Below are positions 43,218-51,546 of a stretch of DNA of 64,000 nucleotides, piece by piece. The translations under genes were made by a program, and so were the position numbers. The notes below the pieces were generated by a model. The model made no database searches and was not told the origin of the DNA. It saw only the letters and a program-made list of their open reading frames with translations. This DNA comes from Halobaculum sp. XH14 (GTDB lineage Archaea; Halobacteriota; Halobacteria; Halobacteriales; Haloferacaceae): positions 62,001 through 126,000 of the forward strand of contig NZ_CP134950.1 in the NCBI RefSeq assembly GCF_032116555.1. The letters are read 5' to 3'. Each line of letters opens with the position of its first letter. Within the stretch, counting starts at the first letter, position 1.

Positions 43218-43580
43218 GTGAGTCAACAACAGAGTCCCGACAACGTCTCGATCGACGACATCCCAGTCGATATCGCAAACACGCAATCAGAGAAGATCAA
43301 TCCCGCCGATGTCCCCGACGAGATAGAGTCTATCACCCGTGGGCTCGCCGGTGAGCAGCCGCCGACGAATCCCATAGTGGTTCTCAAAGCGGCTCGCTGG
43401 TGGTATCTACACGGCAAGGGCGGGTCGGATCCCGCCTTCCAGTGGGCTATCGAGTGGGCACGTCACCTTGCGACCGACACGCCTAGCGACGTCGAGCAGT
43501 TCGACGAGTTCCTCGAGTACCTTGTTTCCCTTGACTTCGCGCAGAATCGGCAGACACTTCGAGGAAGAGCAAACGACTGA
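43218..43580 (+). CDS. Hypothetical acidic protein with GTG start
   Basis: The GTG at 43218 begins MSQQQSPDNVSIDDIPVDIANTQ; no ATG is in a better position. The 120-residue protein is helical in its second half (AARWWYLHGKGGSDPAFQWAIEWARHLATD; EFLEYLVSLDFAQNR). It is preceded by hairpin H13 and followed by a convergent gene. No family is recognised. Confidence 0.55.
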   Translation: MSQQQSPDNVSIDDIPVDIANTQSEKINPADVPDEIESITRGLAGEQPPTNPIVVLKAARWWYLHGKGGSDPAFQWAIEWARHLATDTPSDVEQFDEFLEYLVSLDFAQNRQTLRGRAND

Positions 43581-43610
43581 TTCACCAGATACGTCAAGAG
43601 ATTCGGATTG

Positions 43611-44069
43611 CTATTCCTCCAGATCGTCAGCAGTAACAAGTCCATCAGGCGTTTCCGCCGGCGTGTAACTCTGATCCTCGCCCATTTTATTCTCCTCAGA
43701 GAGTGAATTCTCGAAGTAGCTCCCGTACTCTGCCTCCATATCGGGAGCGAGTTTAGTAAGGCGTTCATGGGCTTTCTGATATGCTCGGCGGCTGGCTTCG
43801 TCATCAGACAGATCTTCTGGTGCCTCGAAATCCTTTGCCGAGTCCCACACGATCTGCCATCTATCCCCCGTATGGTCGACCGCGATCAATCCACGATTCG
43901 GGAGATTCAGTAATAACTGAATTACGACCGGGCTGTCGTTCGTGTAGTATCCACGCACCGCGACAACCTGCTCGAACATATCATGCTCCGCCAAACTATT
44001 GACAATCTCACCAGAAAGCGGTTGGTCTGGGAGCGATTCAAGTACTCGTGAATCATCAGTTTCGGTCAT
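43611..44069 (-). CDS. Hypothetical protein
   Basis: The 152-residue acidic protein has an N-terminal helical part (GEIVNSLAEHDMFEQVVAVRG) that looks like a winged-helix-type arrangement, with strands RGLIAVDHTGDRWQIVWD and a long acidic helix. Local GC content is lower than in the surrounding genes, as in the next gene, so the pair may have arrived together. The two genes are on the same strand, 34 bp apart. No family is recognised. Confidence 0.5.
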   Translation of the reverse strand: MTETDDSRVLESLPDQPLSGEIVNSLAEHDMFEQVVAVRGYYTNDSPVVIQLLLNLPNRGLIAVDHTGDRWQIVWDSAKDFEAPEDLSDDEASRRAYQKAHERLTKLAPDMEAEYGSYFENSLSEENKMGEDQSYTPAETPDGLVTADDLEE

Positions 44070-44103
44070 CTGATGGGATGTTACCTCCCCCAGTATTTAA
44101 CAG

Positions 44104-45003
44104 TCAATCCCAACGCACGAATTTCCCGTCATCATTCCGAACGAGCGGTCCGAGTGGATCAGGCCGATCACTTGATAGATACTCAGCGAATTCCTCCTGA
44201 AATCCAGGTGGTGGAGACTCCCATAGCCCGATTGCGTACTCAATCAGTTCATCCTCTGCTGCGAAATCTCGATTCGTCTCCGTGGTAACACCATAGAACG
44301 CTGCGCTCGCCATCTCTCGCATCAGTAGAATTGGCTGCCAGCAATACATACAGCTGTGGTAGTCTGGGCCGATTAGAATCCCTCGTTCCTGGTGTTGTTG
44401 ACAGACAGTAGTATCGAGTCGCCCAATATTTCGGAGGTCAATGTCGAACGGGGGTTCGTCCTCAACGGTCACCACGAAATAGCCACCATAGATAGCTGAA
44501 TCGGCCTTTGAGTCGTCACGGTACAGAAACGCCGAGTTGAGCATCCGCTCCTTGTATCGGCCCGTATGCGTATGGCCACAGAAGTAGGCACGACCGGGAA
44601 AATGGTCAATCATTCCCGTCTCTTCCCAATGAGTGACGAGTATTCCGTCGCTCGATACCGCTTCCGGGTCTTGGGTGAACTGTTGCCCGCCAACCGTGAC
44701 GACGTCGTCCGAGGGGATATGCGTCCCAACGCTCAGATCGTATTCAAGCTCGCCGTAGTAATCTCGATTGCCATAGACGTAGAGAAGCCCGTTTTCAGCG
44801 CGGTTAGCGAGGGTTTCAAGATATGGCTCTACAGCTTGGAGCTGTTCAACACCGGCATCTTCCCCTTCGTTATGAGCATTTGTGAAGTCTCCCACGTGAA
44901 TGATGAAGTCGAAACGTTCATCTTCCGTTTCAGCAGCTACCCGTCTCAGAGCTTCTGTATTTCCGTGATTATCCCCCATTACGAGGAACTGTTGTGTCGA
45001 CAT
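44104..45003 (-). CDS. Calcineurin-like metallophosphoesterase
   Basis: The 299-residue protein has the phosphoesterase motifs in order: GDNHG (residues 9-13), HVGDF (about 36-40), YGNRD (about 77-81), a His in THWEE and GHTHTGR (about 140-147). These coordinate two metal ions. Such enzymes cleave phosphomonoesters or diesters, including nucleotides. The C-terminal 130 residues contain CQQHQ and CMYCWQP, which could bind zinc. With the gene downstream at 43611 it forms a lower-GC pair. The substrate is unknown. Confidence 0.85.
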   Translation of the reverse strand: MSTQQFLVMGDNHGNTEALRRVAAETEDERFDFIIHVGDFTNAHNEGEDAGVEQLQAVEPYLETLANRAENGLLYVYGNRDYYGELEYDLSVGTHIPSDDVVTVGGQQFTQDPEAVSSDGILVTHWEETGMIDHFPGRAYFCGHTHTGRYKERMLNSAFLYRDDSKADSAIYGGYFVVTVEDEPPFDIDLRNIGRLDTTVCQQHQERGILIGPDYHSCMYCWQPILLMREMASAAFYGVTTETNRDFAAEDELIEYAIGLWESPPPGFQEEFAEYLSSDRPDPLGPLVRNDDGKFVRWD

Positions 45004-45147
45004 AGCATTCGATTTGATTCTTGAGTATATGACTGCGGTGTTGTGAAATCACGCTCAACACCAGAACAACGGCTACGTCTCCATCTCTAATCGAATCCCT
45101 GCTAGCTATTCAGTCGCCCCATTGAGCAACCGCCGATGTGTTTTTTG

Positions 45148-45167
45148 GCCCCCGAAGGGTGCGGGGC
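45148..45167 (+). promoter_or_regulatory. Leader hairpin element H14
   Basis: After a T-run (45141-45146), GCCCC (45148-45152) pairs with GGGGC (45163-45167) around CGAAGGGTGC. It lies 38 bp before the ATG at 45206. Confidence 0.65.
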
Positions 45168-45205
45168 GCTCATCCGGACGTGAGCGTCGCCTGAATTGAG
45201 TGATA

Positions 45206-46132
45206 ATGTTATCGAGTGCCAATTCGCGGGTTAGCTTCGGTGATTCGGATACCCGACACGATCAGATGCATAGTACCATCGAACAGTGGATCGACGACCT
45301 CGTCGCCGGCGTCGACGACGCGCAGGCCAGCGCGGAGTTCCAGGAGTGGCTTGACGTCCAGAGTCGCTTTCACGACTATTCCTACCGGAACACGCTCCTC
45401 ATCAAGCGGCAGTGTCCCGAGGCGAGCCGGGTGGCGGGCTACCGGACGTGGCAGGAGGAGTTCGATCGCCACGTCACGGAGGGTGAGTCGGCCATCTGGA
45501 TCTGGGCACCGATCATCACCAAGCAGTGCCCGGAGTGCGAGAACTCCCCGAGCTACCACGAGGACAGCGACTGTGAGTACGATGAGACCCCGCCCGAGGA
45601 GTGGTCCGAGGGCCTGGTCGGGTTCAAGCCCGCGCCGGTGTTCGATGTCTCCCAGACCGAGGGCGAGCCGCTTCCTGATCTCGACACGGAAGCGACCGGG
45701 GACACCGGCGACCTCGTCGAGCAGTTGACTGCCGCCGCTGATGACCTCGGCGTGACGGTGCGGATCGTTCCAGCCGAGGAGTGGACCCACGGCGAGGCGA
45801 AGGGCATCTGCGAGCAGCTGAGCCTCGTCGACGTCCAGCCGCTCGTCGAGGTGCGTGATCGGGAGAACGAGGCCGACCTCGCGCGGACGCTAATTCACGA
45901 GTACGCCCACGCTCTGCTCCACTTCGACATCGACGACGACACCGAGCGAGCGAAACGCGAAGTCGAGGCCGAGGCCGTCGCGTACGTCGTCGGGCGGTAC
46001 TGTGGACTGGATACTAGCGGGTCGGCGTTCTACCTCGCTGCGTGGGAGTCGGACGATTCCGAGGTCGTTCGCGACCGACTCGGGCGGATCAGTCGGACGG
46101 CAGAGGAACTCATCGACGTTCTCGAAGGCTGA
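45206..46132 (+). CDS. ArdC-like antirestriction protein with zincin domain
   Basis: The ATG at 45206 follows hairpin H14; a GTG at 45200 is possible. The 308-residue protein has the ArdC N-terminal ssDNA-binding pattern (FHDYSYRNTLLIKRQCPEASRVAGYRTWQEE, then GESAIWIWAPI). A C-terminal metallopeptidase follows, with HEYAH (about residues 232-236) and a downstream EVEAEAVAYVVGRYCG helix giving the third ligand. ArdC proteins protect incoming plasmid DNA from restriction during conjugation, which fits the transfer genes at the left of the window. A cysteine-rich insert (CPEC...CEYD) lies between the domains. Confidence 0.82.
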   Translation: MLSSANSRVSFGDSDTRHDQMHSTIEQWIDDLVAGVDDAQASAEFQEWLDVQSRFHDYSYRNTLLIKRQCPEASRVAGYRTWQEEFDRHVTEGESAIWIWAPIITKQCPECENSPSYHEDSDCEYDETPPEEWSEGLVGFKPAPVFDVSQTEGEPLPDLDTEATGDTGDLVEQLTAAADDLGVTVRIVPAEEWTHGEAKGICEQLSLVDVQPLVEVRDRENEADLARTLIHEYAHALLHFDIDDDTERAKREVEAEAVAYVVGRYCGLDTSGSAFYLAAWESDDSEVVRDRLGRISRTAEELIDVLEG

Positions 46133-46150
46133 GCAGCTGACTTCGCGGGT

Positions 46151-46190
46151 TTAACCAACAGATTCGTCGGTCACTCACTTTGTTGGTTAA
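46151..46190. repeat. Inverted repeat IR4 (TTAACCAACA-N20-TGTTGGTTAA)
   Basis: Arms at 46151-46160 and 46181-46190 are exactly complementary. The right arm runs directly into the T-run of hairpin H15. Confidence 0.88.
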
Positions 46191-46198
46191 GTTTTTCA

Positions 46199-46222
46199 GC
46201 GCCCGCCGAAGGGCGGAGGCGC
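46199..46222 (+). promoter_or_regulatory. Leader hairpin element H15
   Basis: GCGCC (46199-46203) pairs with GGCGC (46218-46222); an inner CGCC/GGCG pair around GAA is also possible. It follows IR4 by 8 bp and lies 20 bp before the ATG at 46243. Confidence 0.58.
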
Positions 46223-46242
46223 ATCTCACCCTCCGTCAAACC

Positions 46243-47058
46243 ATGACTGATCGATATCTCACGGCAGTTCTCGAGGAAGCCGAGCGCGTCGCAGAGCAGC
46301 ACAATCAAGTCGCGCAATCGGCGGACAACCAGGCCCACGAGTACCTCCGATACGCTGTCCTCCGACTCCTCGAAGGCGAGACCGGAGAACGACCTCACGC
46401 CTTGCAACTCGACGGGGTAACCGTCGGATACGGGAGCGACGAAGCGATGTTCGACAGCTGGAGTGACGCCGTCGAGTGGTGGGACCATATTCCGCCGCAA
46501 GAAGGGTGCACTCGGTTCCGCATTTTCTATCCTGCCGAGTACGAGACGGTTCCTCGAACCATCGTCGACGCGATGGGAGCACTCGGCGCATGGCGCGTCT
46601 GGTCCGGTGACGCTGCCGCCTGCGGGTCCTATGACCACCGAGACCGTCGCGAAGTCCACTACCTGTGGCGAGAGGGGCATCCGATCGAAGCCCGGCTGGT
46701 TGACCGGCTGCAGAGCCCTGACGCCGCTACGCCTGACGGGGGCCAGACAGGAGATATGCGTGATCGGATGGTCGTCGCAGAGTCTTCTTCTCAAAGCGAC
46801 GATCTCGATCCCCGAACGAGGCGAGCCGTCACCGAGGAAATGTCGATTTCGTTGCTCGAAAAAGGCGGTCGGTATGAGGTGCGATCCGGGTCGGGAAACC
46901 GATACGAAGTCGACGTCGTCAGTGAGTCGTGTTCCTGTCCCGACTGGCAGCAGCGAGCACCCGATGGAGGATGCAAGCATCTGCGGAGAGTCGATCTCGA
47001 GATCAAGCGCGGCAGTGTTCCACGGCCCGACGGGCGACTCCCAAAGACATCGATTTGA
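46243..47058 (+). CDS. SWIM zinc-finger protein
   Basis: The ATG at 46243 (MTDRYLTAVLEEAERVAEQ) follows IR4 and H15. The 271-residue protein has a helical N-terminus, an alpha/beta middle (HALQLDGVTVGYGSDEAMFDSWSDAVEWWDHI) and a C-terminal SWIM finger CSCPDWQQRAPDGGCKH (about 226-242) with CxC...CxH ligands. SWIM fingers bind DNA or protein. It may be a fusion of an unknown domain with SWIM. Confidence 0.75.
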   Translation: MTDRYLTAVLEEAERVAEQHNQVAQSADNQAHEYLRYAVLRLLEGETGERPHALQLDGVTVGYGSDEAMFDSWSDAVEWWDHIPPQEGCTRFRIFYPAEYETVPRTIVDAMGALGAWRVWSGDAAACGSYDHRDRREVHYLWREGHPIEARLVDRLQSPDAATPDGGQTGDMRDRMVVAESSSQSDDLDPRTRRAVTEEMSISLLEKGGRYEVRSGSGNRYEVDVVSESCSCPDWQQRAPDGGCKHLRRVDLEIKRGSVPRPDGRLPKTSI

Positions 47059-47201
47059 GGCCTTTTCGCCGAGGGACCGTTTTTTCGGAGCATATCGTCT
47101 ACCTCGGAACGTCGTCTACTCCCGTCGCTGCAATCCACTTGTTCGGTTCGTTCTCCAGGATGTCCCCAATGTAGAAGGACACGTACGACATTAGTCGAGC
47201 T

Positions 47202-47969
47202 ATGGAATTCTTCACGGCGGCCGACGTTCTCAGCCACAGAACGGCCGCGACACCAGATGAGCCCGTAACTGTCGATCTGGATGACTCGATTCAGAATGCC
47301 TTGACGCTCATGCTGGAACACGATTTTGACCAGCTCCCAGTGGTGAGCGATGATGGTGTTGAGGGTACAGTCACGTACAAATCGGTCGCAAAATACGTGA
47401 AGTCAATGGACGATCCGCGGGTCGAGGAGACCTCCGTCAAAATCGCCCTGAATACGAATCCCGAGTTCGTGGACCGAGACCACGATATTTTCGAGTTGTT
47501 CGATACGCTTGCCGAGGATGACTATGTCCTGATTGGCGACCAAGATGGCCTGGACGGGATCCTGACCCGCTACGATATCCTCTATTTCCTCGAACATCAG
47601 GTCGAACCGTTCCTCCAGATTGGCGAGATCGAGGAAAGTCTCCGCCACCTGTTCCGTGCATCCTTTGATGACCTAGACCAGGCTATCGACGAGACGTTCG
47701 CCGATCGCGCTGAGCATGACGAGAGCTATGAGACGCCTGATTGCCCCGAAGACTTCTCGTTCGATGACTATCGGATGTTCATAATGCGAAACCTCGATCA
47801 CCTGCCACCACGCCTCTCACAGGAACGCGATATGGTCGAAAGCCTGCTTGAAGATATTCGCGAGACGCGGAACGCGCTTCTCCATTTCCGGGCCGAAGCC
47901 GATGAGGTTGATCGGGACCAGCTAGATATGGCCCATGGGTACTTCACTGGCATTGCAAGTACCGTGTAG
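47202..47969 (+). CDS. CBS-domain protein with HEPN-like tail
   Basis: The 255-residue protein has two CBS repeats in residues about 1-130 (DEPVTVDLDDSIQNALTLMLEHDFDQLPVVSDDGVEGTVTY; NPEFVDRDHDIFELFDTLAEDDYVLIGD), which usually bind adenine nucleotides. The C-terminal half is helical and ends in RETRNALLHFRAEAD, matching the R-N-x3-H signature of HEPN ribonucleases (about 220-235). A nucleotide-sensing module joined to a possible RNase would fit a defence or stress role. The HEPN call is by motif only. Confidence 0.6.
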   Translation: MEFFTAADVLSHRTAATPDEPVTVDLDDSIQNALTLMLEHDFDQLPVVSDDGVEGTVTYKSVAKYVKSMDDPRVEETSVKIALNTNPEFVDRDHDIFELFDTLAEDDYVLIGDQDGLDGILTRYDILYFLEHQVEPFLQIGEIEESLRHLFRASFDDLDQAIDETFADRAEHDESYETPDCPEDFSFDDYRMFIMRNLDHLPPRLSQERDMVESLLEDIRETRNALLHFRAEADEVDRDQLDMAHGYFTGIASTV

Positions 47970-48067
47970 GGCACCACCAAGTCCACCGAACTTCACCGGT
48001 ACTCTCAATCACTGACAGAGATTAAATATCGAGTCTACAATGGGCAATTGTAGAGGTAGCTCTCGTT

Positions 48068-49567
48068 ATGGATTGGCCGTATTTAACGCAGACGTCCGGA
48101 CCTTCGCCCGATGCGAGCGAAAACCAGTATTTCACGATCGAGGGCAACGTCCGGAACCACTATGTGGACTTCCCGAACCATCTCGTCGACGCGTTCTTCT
48201 CGAAGGTACTGCACGAAGTGCCCGAAGCCTATCCGAATGATCCCGAGAACCAGTACAAGACGGCGCTCGAAGTCACAGAGCGATATAATGAGGCACTTGA
48301 TGAGATGGGGCTGGACTTCCTCCAGCTCCGAATTGTTGACCGGTCCTCATCACGCCCCCAGCCGTACTATGGGCTCCAAATCCATGGACTGGATAGCTCC
48401 AAGTTCGATGCCTTTCTCGACTCGTTCGCAGAGACAGACGAAGCGACGCTAGAGGAGAAATACCACTATCTCCACGGCTCAAAATACCCGGTCTCGGAAG
48501 TGGCCAGCAAATCGCAATCGGATTCAATTGCGTCGAGAAAGCAGGTGCAGGAGGCTGTCAAAGCGCGAGTTGAATCGGAGAAGGACTCGATCACAAAGAC
48601 GACGGAGACGTTGCTCTCCAAGATCGACGAATGGCGTGACGAACTCCAAACGTACTGGCGGCGGACGACGTGGCAACGGTTCAATACCTTCCCCGCAGTG
48701 CATCTCTACCTGCTGGAGATGGAAAGCATCATCACCAATATCGATGTGCTTGCAGACCGCGGTTCGATCCCGCCGTGCTACCGAGAACTACGGAAGCTCT
48801 TGGAGAATTTGAGCTGGTCGGTGTTCGACGATCTCCTGTTCATCAACGCAGAGTACGCTACCATCTACGATGACTCCTCAGTACCGGCGCATACCCCGCC
48901 ACGTCCATTCTTGTCCGCTAATCAGCAATGGTATGACTGGGTTAGAGGTCGACAGACTCCGAGTTTTGAGACACAGCGCAGTCAGCTCCGGGACCGTCTC
49001 TACGACCACAGTACCCGGTCACGACTCAGCTACGACGACAAGTACGGCATCACCAAGGGTACCATCACCGAAGTGCTCAAGACGAACCTCTCCTACCCGC
49101 TCTACATCGCGCTGGCAGGACTCGAAGTAGAGACCACCGAGTCGGTCGAATCGTTCGTGACTCCTGTCAACCCTGCCCATCTCAAGCCTGGCGTTCGCCG
49201 CACGATACAGAATGTCGTCCGATCACTGAAAGAGGGGCGACGGCTTGGCCAGCTTGACGAGGAGTTCATCGATACTCTCACCGACGAACTACTTGACATC
49301 AAAGCCAACTACCTCGTACCGCCGTTCCCATCCAACAATCACGTCATCGGTTACTTGGATTCGCTCTGGCACCACGAGCTTCCCTCCCGCCTCGATGACT
49401 TCTACGGCGAGTACAGCTTTTTCATTCACTCATATCCGTCTTCGTGGCAGATCCACCCTCACTCTTCCATCCTCGAGTTCAAGATTCTCGCTCACGAGAT
49501 TGATCGATTCAGCCACGCGGTTTCTACCCTCATCGAACAGTATCTCACAACGTACCATCGGAATTGA
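48068..49567 (+). CDS. Uncharacterised 499-residue helical protein
   Basis: The ATG at 48068 begins MDWPYLTQTSGPSPDASENQYF. The protein is mostly helical, with a coiled-coil-like region SRKQVQEAVKARVESEKDSITKTTETLLSK (about 158-187) and a Trp/Tyr-rich middle. No membrane segment or catalytic motif is evident. It stands alone between the CBS and IR5-linked genes, has lower GC than its neighbours and is therefore a candidate recent acquisition, perhaps a defence gene. The family is not recognised. Confidence 0.6.
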   Translation: MDWPYLTQTSGPSPDASENQYFTIEGNVRNHYVDFPNHLVDAFFSKVLHEVPEAYPNDPENQYKTALEVTERYNEALDEMGLDFLQLRIVDRSSSRPQPYYGLQIHGLDSSKFDAFLDSFAETDEATLEEKYHYLHGSKYPVSEVASKSQSDSIASRKQVQEAVKARVESEKDSITKTTETLLSKIDEWRDELQTYWRRTTWQRFNTFPAVHLYLLEMESIITNIDVLADRGSIPPCYRELRKLLENLSWSVFDDLLFINAEYATIYDDSSVPAHTPPRPFLSANQQWYDWVRGRQTPSFETQRSQLRDRLYDHSTRSRLSYDDKYGITKGTITEVLKTNLSYPLYIALAGLEVETTESVESFVTPVNPAHLKPGVRRTIQNVVRSLKEGRRLGQLDEEFIDTLTDELLDIKANYLVPPFPSNNHVIGYLDSLWHHELPSRLDDFYGEYSFFIHSYPSSWQIHPHSSILEFKILAHEIDRFSHAVSTLIEQYLTTYHRN

Positions 49568-49580
49568 GGGAGGCCGGTGA

Positions 49581-49621
49581 TTAACCAACAATCTATGGCT
49601 CTGGCGAGTTGTGTTGGTTAA
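49581..49621. repeat. Inverted repeat IR5 (TTAACCAACA-N21-TGTTGGTTAA)
   Basis: Arms at 49581-49590 and 49612-49621 are exactly complementary. It ends 14 bp before the ATG at 49636, close enough to overlap the promoter or leader. Confidence 0.88.
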
Positions 49622-49635
49622 TACGAAGGGTCCCA

Positions 49636-49956
49636 ATGTCCTACGAGCCACCGACGCCGCCGGCAGACCTTCCGGCGGACATCGTCGACACCCTCAACGA
49701 ATACTCCTCAGACCAACTCCGCCACGTATCACGCTATGCGGAAGCGTTGGCCGAGTACAAAGAGCGAACGGACCGTCTCGAGTCGGACAACGACGACGAG
49801 GACGAAGAGCGCCCACCCGATCTCCCGGACGACGTCCTTACCAAGGCAACGATCACGATCAAGGAAATCAACGATAACCGCTACTACTACTGGCAGTGGC
49901 GAGAGGGCGAAACGGTAACCTCCAAATACAAAGGTCCAGTCAAGCCGGGCGACTGA
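49636..49956 (+). CDS. DUF6788-like small protein
   Basis: The ATG at 49636 (MSYEPPTPPADLPADIVDTLNEYS) follows IR5. The 106-residue protein has an N-terminal helix, an acidic linker and a C-terminal strand pair NRYYYWQWREGETVTSKYKGPV, which resembles DUF6788 and similar small domains (YYYxxWREGxxVxSKYxGP). Such proteins occur on phages and plasmids. A role as a DNA-binding accessory protein is possible but not shown. Confidence 0.6.
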   Translation: MSYEPPTPPADLPADIVDTLNEYSSDQLRHVSRYAEALAEYKERTDRLESDNDDEDEERPPDLPDDVLTKATITIKEINDNRYYYWQWREGETVTSKYKGPVKPGD

Positions 49957-50033
49957 ACCGATCGGGGCCACCCGCCCGATAGCAATGTGTTCGCTCACTA
50001 AGACGAAATCAAATCAGGGAATCACACCCTACG

Positions 50034-50195
50034 TTACGCAGAGCGCCGGTTTGACCGCGCAGAGCGGACGTCGGCACCGTCGCGGAGTTTGTCCGGACAG
50101 TACGGACACACCCGTGGCGTATCGACATTATCCGGGGTAAACACACGAGCATACTGTGCAGTAACGAAGGACCCGCAGTTCTGGCATTCGGGCAT
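50034..50195 (-). CDS. Small zinc-ribbon protein (DUF7563-like)
   Basis: The minus-strand frame from the ATG at 50195 reads MPECQNCGSFVTAQYARVFT, then PRVCPYCPDKLRDGADVRSA and ends after 53 residues. Two CxxC pairs form a zinc ribbon. The pattern matches a widespread haloarchaeal small-protein family in which this opening is nearly invariant. The function is not established. It is a single gene between convergent and divergent neighbours. Confidence 0.72.
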   Translation of the reverse strand: MPECQNCGSFVTAQYARVFTPDNVDTPRVCPYCPDKLRDGADVRSARSNRRSA

Positions 50196-50438
50196 ACTAC
50201 GGACGCTATACTATACTGATATAGGCTTTCTGACCGAACGGGCCGTCTGAGCAACGAAGCACTCGTGAACTAGGACAGCACCAGTGATGCCCTGCTGCAC
50301 AATACCCGACTGCGTCCGAAATGACGGAATGAGAGACTTCCGTCTGTATCCATGAGCCTCAGAAGGCGGCGATCGACTCCGTTCGCAGTAGCGGGACAGA
50401 CCACAGCCGTGGCGACGGGACGAAGTGAAGAAGGAGTG

Positions 50439-50849
50439 TCAGCGCTCGGGTCGCGGGGCAGTCTCGTACCGTTTGATGTCGTCGGTCTTCTCGACCCGGT
50501 CGTAGATTTCTCGAAGCGTGTCTTGTGCGCGGAGGAGCTTGTGGTCCTCGAGGAACTGCCGGCCGCTCTCACTGATCCCGTAGAACTTGTACGGGAGGTC
50601 GTTCTGCCGGCGGTCCTCGGGCAAGAGCACCTCCTCGACGACGCCGGCGTCGACGAGCTGCTGGAGGTGCTGGCGAATCGTCGTCTGGCTCTTGCTCGGG
50701 TTGACGTAGTCGAGTTCCTTCAGCGTCGGTAGTTCCGACGGATGCCCGAGGATGTCCTGGAGGAGCGCGAACCGCGTCTCCTGGGTGACGACGTTGAGTC
50801 GCTCCCGTACGGAATCGAGATCGCTTGGCGGCTGATCGGAGGTACTCAT
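50439..50849 (-). CDS. Winged-helix regulator (ArsR/MarR-like)
   Basis: The ATG at 50849 begins MSTSDQPPSDLDSVRERLNVVTQETRFALLQDILGHPSELPTLKELDYVNP. A longer frame is possible, but its extension is Arg/His-rich. The 136-residue protein is a winged helix (TLKELDYVNPSKSQTTIRQHLQQLVDAGVVEEVLLPED, about 42-80) with an acidic C-terminal helix. It is divergent from the gene at 50971, so it probably controls that gene or the nearby replication region. Confidence 0.78.
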   Translation of the reverse strand: MSTSDQPPSDLDSVRERLNVVTQETRFALLQDILGHPSELPTLKELDYVNPSKSQTTIRQHLQQLVDAGVVEEVLLPEDRRQNDLPYKFYGISESGRQFLEDHKLLRAQDTLREIYDRVEKTDDIKRYETAPRPER

Positions 50850-50970
50850 TACTTCGTTGTTCGGGTGGTGCGTGCAAAAGCGTTTCGCCCTAATACGAAT
50901 CGGGTAGGAGCGAATCGGTCTATGATGAGGTCGCCACATTAAAGCACGCTATCCGAGTATGCACGGGTAG

Positions 50971-51546
50971 ATGAGTGAGGATCCAGTCACTGTTGATGAA
51001 CTCGCTGCGAAGGCCGAGGAGTATCTTCACGAGACCTCACTCACGCCGGCGGAGTACGAAGCGCTGAAACAGAGTGTTGCGGAGCTCACGCCGATCTTCT
51101 CGGCTGAGCATTCGTACTTTGTCCTCGGCAGCTATGGTCAACCCGAGATTCGCCGTCTCCAACTCGTGAAAGATCGCCTCAATCGGCGGGCCGGCGCGTA
51201 TGCATTTTTGATGGTCGACATCAGAAGTGAGTGGACGAATACCTATCTCAAGTTCCGTCTGCTCGCTGATTATACGGATACGATCGTCGGTGTCGCCGAA
51301 CACGCCCAGGGAGGATTTCTGGTCGAACAGGGGTATTTCACGGCCCTGGAGGAATATTTCGCGAAAACGCACGTATTCAAGCGCGAATACGAACCACTCG
51401 ACCTGGAGGACGTTGAGACCGGAGTGACGAGTGAGAATCCGTATAGTGGTATGCAGACGGCGATTTTTGAGATGTTGGACGATGGCGGTCGGTTATGCCG
51501 GTGGACTACTGAAGACGAGCTCGTCGAGTGTGTTGCCACCCTCTGA
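50971..51546 (+). CDS. Uncharacterised Rossmann-like protein
   Basis: The 191-residue protein has a helical N-terminus (DELAAKAEEYLHETSLTPAEYEALKQS) and an alpha/beta core: SYFVLGSYGQPEIRRLQLVKDRLNRRAGAYAFLMVDI, then FRLLADYTDTIVGVAEHAQGGFLVEQGYF. The core looks Rossmann-like and could bind a nucleotide, but no family is certain. It is divergent from the winged-helix regulator and lies next to the origin repeats. Confidence 0.55.
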   Translation: MSEDPVTVDELAAKAEEYLHETSLTPAEYEALKQSVAELTPIFSAEHSYFVLGSYGQPEIRRLQLVKDRLNRRAGAYAFLMVDIRSEWTNTYLKFRLLADYTDTIVGVAEHAQGGFLVEQGYFTALEEYFAKTHVFKREYEPLDLEDVETGVTSENPYSGMQTAIFEMLDDGGRLCRWTTEDELVECVATL

